Assembly: GCA_002732845.1 (NCBI GenBank)
Contig: NVSZ01000087.1
Span: forward strand, 628 to 9,562
Source of the DNA: Rhodospirillaceae bacterium
GTDB lineage: Bacteria > Pseudomonadota > Alphaproteobacteria > Rhodospirillales > Magnetovibrionaceae
Direction of reading: 5' to 3'
Length of the DNA stretch: 8,935 nt
The notes beneath the pieces are model-generated. The model was given only the letters and a program-made list of their open reading frames with translations. It was not told the origin of the DNA and did no database searches. This document shows, piece by piece, positions 6,603 through 8,935 of this stretch; positions within the stretch are counted from its first letter, which is position 1; each line of letters opens with the position of its first letter. A program made the position numbers and the translations under genes.

Positions 6603-6611
6603 AACAAATTC

Positions 6612-7067
6612 CTATTCTAAATCTTTTGATGATTCAAATGTGTTTGGCACCAGCTCTTCAACATCATCCTGTGGCACATGACATTGCGTACAGAACCAGC
6701 GACGTGAAGCAACCTTATTCAAATTTTGTCCTTCACGACCAATATAATGGGTTTCGCTGATTTTGGGAGCCCCAGCACTCACATTTTGTGGCCAATCGTG
6801 ACACGCGATGCACTGATTAACTTTTATATCAATTTCATAGTTGGCAATTGCATGCGGAATCAAGGGGGGTTGCTGACGATAGTTTTTTTCAAAACGTTCA
6901 CCGACCTGCTTATTATTCAAGTCCGCAGCGTCCGCATTGTCTTGAAGCGTCGTCATACCCCGCAACGAATGCAGTGCTCCATCCAAGGCCCAAGCTGTTG
7001 TCCCGCCACCCAGCAAAACAGCCATCACGGCTAATCCTGAGAGTGTAGTTGTTAAAATTGTTTTCAT
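6612..7067 (-). CDS. napB: NapB, diheme electron-transfer subunit of periplasmic nitrate reductase
   Basis: NapB is the periplasmic diheme cytochrome that feeds NapA. The 151-residue protein has a signal peptide ending near AWA at residue 27. It then shows the family marks HSLRGM (33-38), PPLIPH (67-72), haem site CIACH (86-90), His107 and haem site CTQCH (126-130) followed by VPQ. His72 and His107 are the likely distal haem ligands. The ATG at 7065-7067 is chosen because it begins the signal peptide and has GGAG about 10 bases upstream. The frame stays open 48 codons further, but that part lies mostly inside napH and has no signal-peptide character. The gene lies 40 bases after napH and 9 bases before napC. 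Confidence 0.95.
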   Translation of the reverse strand: MKTILTTTLSGLAVMAVLLGGGTTAWALDGALHSLRGMTTLQDNADAADLNNKQVGERFEKNYRQQPPLIPHAIANYEIDIKVNQCIACHDWPQNVSAGAPKISETHYIGREGQNLNKVASRRWFCTQCHVPQDDVEELVPNTFESSKDLE

Positions 7068-7107
7068 GGCTCTTTCTCCGTTCAGAGTTCCCCCCCAAGT
7101 ATGCACC

Positions 7108-8022
7108 TTAAGCCGCACGCTGGGGAGTTGGTTTTTTATCCGTAATCTGTTCATTTTTTTCAGGAGCTTCATTCTTAAACCGCGTTGTAAAAATAAAAAC
7201 ATCCTTAGCACAAACGTCTATGCAACGTCCGCAATTGGTACAATCTCCGGACACAACAACGGGACCCGTTCCTGTGTCGGCTCCGCGCAAGGCGGGGGTG
7301 ATGACATGGGCTTCGGGGCACACCTCGAAACAATCCATACAATCGTTACAGTCTTTTCTTTTGATGGCTGATATACGCAACACGCTTGCACGGCCCAGCA
7401 ACCCGTAAAAGGCCCCCATCGGGCACAGGTGTCCGCACCAGCCTCGTCTGGAAACCACCAGGTCAAAAATAAATACAGCCAACGCAACCGTCCAAACGGT
7501 ACTGGTGCCATACACCAAAGCGCGGTGCAGCATGGTCACGGGATTTAACATTTCCCACGCCATAACGCCCGTCACCATGGCCGTAATCATCACCGTGCCT
7601 AAGGCCCACAAACGGGCATGGCGCGACGGTTGCCAGCCTTTGGGCAGATCAAATTTCTTGGCAAGCCAACGCGAAGCATCGGTCACCAAATTCATCGGGC
7701 AAACAAACGAGCAATATACCCGTCCACCCACCAGCATGTAAAAGACAATGACAATCGCGGCACCGATCAGTCCCGTTGCGGCAACCACATGGCCCGCCGA
7801 AAGACTTTGTAAAATAACAAATGGGTCACTCAACGGTAAAACGCCAAGGGTCAGGCTGGATGTTAAATTACCTTTGACAATCCACACACCCGTCAAGGGC
7901 CCGATCAAAAATAAGGCCAGAATGAAAAACTGTGACGCGCGGCGCAACAGCAACCATTTATGGGCCACCAGCCAACCTTTCGAAGCGATCGCATCTTGTC
8001 CGGGGAACTTATTGTTTTTCAT
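7108..8022 (-). CDS. napH: NapH, membrane ferredoxin-type quinol dehydrogenase subunit
   Basis: NapH is an integral membrane protein that oxidises quinol with NapG and passes electrons toward NapAB. Counting from the ATG at 8020-8022 it has 304 residues. It has about four membrane helices (near 32-50, 79-98, 138-156 and 175-190), two CX3CP motifs (CSFVCP at 104-109 and CGHLCP at 196-201), and two C-terminal [4Fe-4S] sites, CNDCMDCFEVCP (225-236) and CTNCGRCIDVCA (261-272). The last site has Ala where Pro is usual. The ATG overlaps the napG stop by one base (TGATG). A GTG one codon earlier overlaps by four bases and is an equal option. The tail is rich in charged residues. The family is usually about 280-310 residues. 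Confidence 0.95.
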   Translation of the reverse strand: MKNNKFPGQDAIASKGWLVAHKWLLLRRASQFFILALFLIGPLTGVWIVKGNLTSSLTLGVLPLSDPFVILQSLSAGHVVAATGLIGAAIVIVFYMLVGGRVYCSFVCPMNLVTDASRWLAKKFDLPKGWQPSRHARLWALGTVMITAMVTGVMAWEMLNPVTMLHRALVYGTSTVWTVALAVFIFDLVVSRRGWCGHLCPMGAFYGLLGRASVLRISAIKRKDCNDCMDCFEVCPEAHVITPALRGADTGTGPVVVSGDCTNCGRCIDVCAKDVFIFTTRFKNEAPEKNEQITDKKPTPQRAA

Positions 8023-8804
8023 CACTTAGGCCCCCGTGGTGCAATGGTGCTGCCAAACGGAAGGCGGTCCGGCATGTCTTGCACGGCAGGCACAAGAGAC
8101 TCGCCCTTGAGCTCTTTTTCAATCCAACCCAAACGATAGTGTTCGCCAATGCTGCCCTTTGCCAAATAACGGGGAAGCACGCGGATGGCGGCTTTGTCCA
8201 AAACGCATGCGCGTTCGCATTTTCCACAGCCCGTACATTTATCGGAATGCACGGTCGGCACAAAAATCGCATGCGCGCCGGTCCTTGTATTGTGCTGCAT
8301 TTCCAAGGTAATGGCTTCGTTGATCAACGGGCAAACCCGGTGACAAACATCGCACCGCAAACCTTGCATATTCAAGCAGGTCTCGTTATCGATCAACACC
8401 GCCAGCCCCATACGGGCATCGTCGATGTTGGTTAGTTTTGAATCCAGCGCATTGGTCGGACAGGCCTTTACACACGGAATGTCGTCACACATTTCGCACG
8501 GTACATTTCGGGCAATAAAATAAGGCGTGCCAACAGGAATATCACCAGCAACATCGGCAAGGCTCAGCGTCGGGTAAGGACAATCGCGAACGCACAATCC
8601 GCACCGCACACATGCGGCCAGAAAGTCATTTTCATTACCCGCCCCCGGTGGTCGAAGAACCTGAGCCGGAAGCGATTGCGCTTGCCGTCCAAAGATCCCC
8701 ACCACCAGCCCAAACGCACACGCGCCGCCGGCGGCCCGGGCAATGTTGCCCAAGAACCGACGACGAGACTGTGTGCTTGTGGGTGCTGAGGGTTTGCCTG
8801 TCAT
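8022..8804 (-). CDS. napG: NapG, periplasmic [4Fe-4S] ferredoxin-type protein
   Basis: NapG is a Tat-exported iron-sulfur protein that works with NapH as a quinol dehydrogenase module. The 260-residue sequence carries the twin-arginine motif SRRRFLG at 13-19, then a hydrophobic stretch (about 24-39). Four cysteine clusters suit four [4Fe-4S] centres: C65/68/71/75, C103/106/111/115, C143/151/154/158 and C190/193/196/200. The long first gap in the third cluster (C143 to C151) is typical of NapG/MauM proteins. The gene begins 23 bases after the napA stop, with GGAA about 8 bases before the ATG. It ends in a TGATG overlap with napH, so the two are probably translated together. Confidence 0.95.
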   Translation of the reverse strand: MTGKPSAPTSTQSRRRFLGNIARAAGGACAFGLVVGIFGRQAQSLPAQVLRPPGAGNENDFLAACVRCGLCVRDCPYPTLSLADVAGDIPVGTPYFIARNVPCEMCDDIPCVKACPTNALDSKLTNIDDARMGLAVLIDNETCLNMQGLRCDVCHRVCPLINEAITLEMQHNTRTGAHAIFVPTVHSDKCTGCGKCERACVLDKAAIRVLPRYLAKGSIGEHYRLGWIEKELKGESLVPAVQDMPDRLPFGSTIAPRGPK

Positions 8805-8827
8805 GGCTTTATTCCATTACCTTCAGA

Positions 8828-8935
8828 TCACGCTTTTTCAACGCGACAGGCACACTTTTTGAAATCCGTTTGCTTAGAAAGCGGATCAGTGGCATCCAGC
8901 GTCAATTTGTTGACCAGTTGTCCGGCATCAAACCA
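8828..8935 (-). CDS. napA: NapA, catalytic subunit of periplasmic nitrate reductase, last 35 codons
   Basis: Only the C-terminus is in the window; the rest lies past the right edge. The last 35 codons include [17 protein letters not shown], a close match in style to the known NapA tail, followed by CACRVEKA and a TGA stop at 8828-8830. NapA holds the molybdenum bis-guanine dinucleotide cofactor and reduces nitrate to nitrite in the periplasm. The cofactor and Fe-S regions cannot be judged here. Its place before napG fits a napAGHBC order. Confidence 0.9.
   Translation of the reverse strand, partial: WFDAGQLVNKLTLDATDPLSKQTDFKKCACRVEKA

Noticed and set aside
7068..7211. 48-codon N-terminal extension of napB reaching into napH
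   Set aside because: It overlaps the napH coding end in another frame and is not family-like. The signal peptide and ribosome site fit the ATG at 7067.
8022..8025. GTG as the napH start in place of ATG
   Set aside because: Both are possible. The ATG is preferred as the stronger codon, and the difference is one residue.

Overview
The window looks like chromosomal DNA of an alphaproteobacterium, probably in the Rhodospirillales. The nap gene order napA-G-H-B-C matches, as far as I recall, the napFDAGHBC order of Magnetospirillum. The polar amino acid ABC operon and the small thioredoxin-like [2Fe-2S] ferredoxin also fit that group. This placement is an inference from gene content and has not been tested by a search. 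I see no mobile element, CRISPR array, tRNA or rRNA.

Layout. Bases 1-989 (minus) hold the N-terminal 329 codons of the ABC-F translation factor EttA, which runs off the left edge. Bases 990-1177 are a divergent intergenic region with a candidate promoter for a LysE/RhtB amino acid exporter at 1178-1786 (plus). Bases 1814-5127 (minus) form a five-gene cluster transcribed right to left: ABC ATPase, periplasmic amino acid-binding protein, two membrane permeases and a 90-residue [2Fe-2S] ferredoxin. A hairpin terminator lies between the binding-protein and permease genes and probably makes the binding protein the most abundant product. Bases 5262-5864 (plus) carry two small genes: a 57-residue cysteine-rich CWC-type protein and a bacteriohemerythrin with all seven iron ligands. 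Bases 5964-8935 (minus) hold the periplasmic nitrate reductase operon as napA (last 35 codons only), napG, napH, napB and napC. It converges on the hemerythrin gene at a shared bidirectional terminator.

How the genes work together. NapC (tetraheme) and NapGH (Fe-S) are two routes by which quinol electrons can reach the periplasmic NapAB nitrate reductase. The ABC system imports a polar, probably basic, amino acid, and LysE/RhtB proteins export amino acids. EttA tunes translation to the energy state. The hemerythrin may bind O2, NO or peroxide beside an anaerobic respiration operon, but that link rests on location only. Most of the window is ordinary and well explained. The least explained parts are the ferredoxin at the end of the transporter operon and the CWC/hemerythrin pair.
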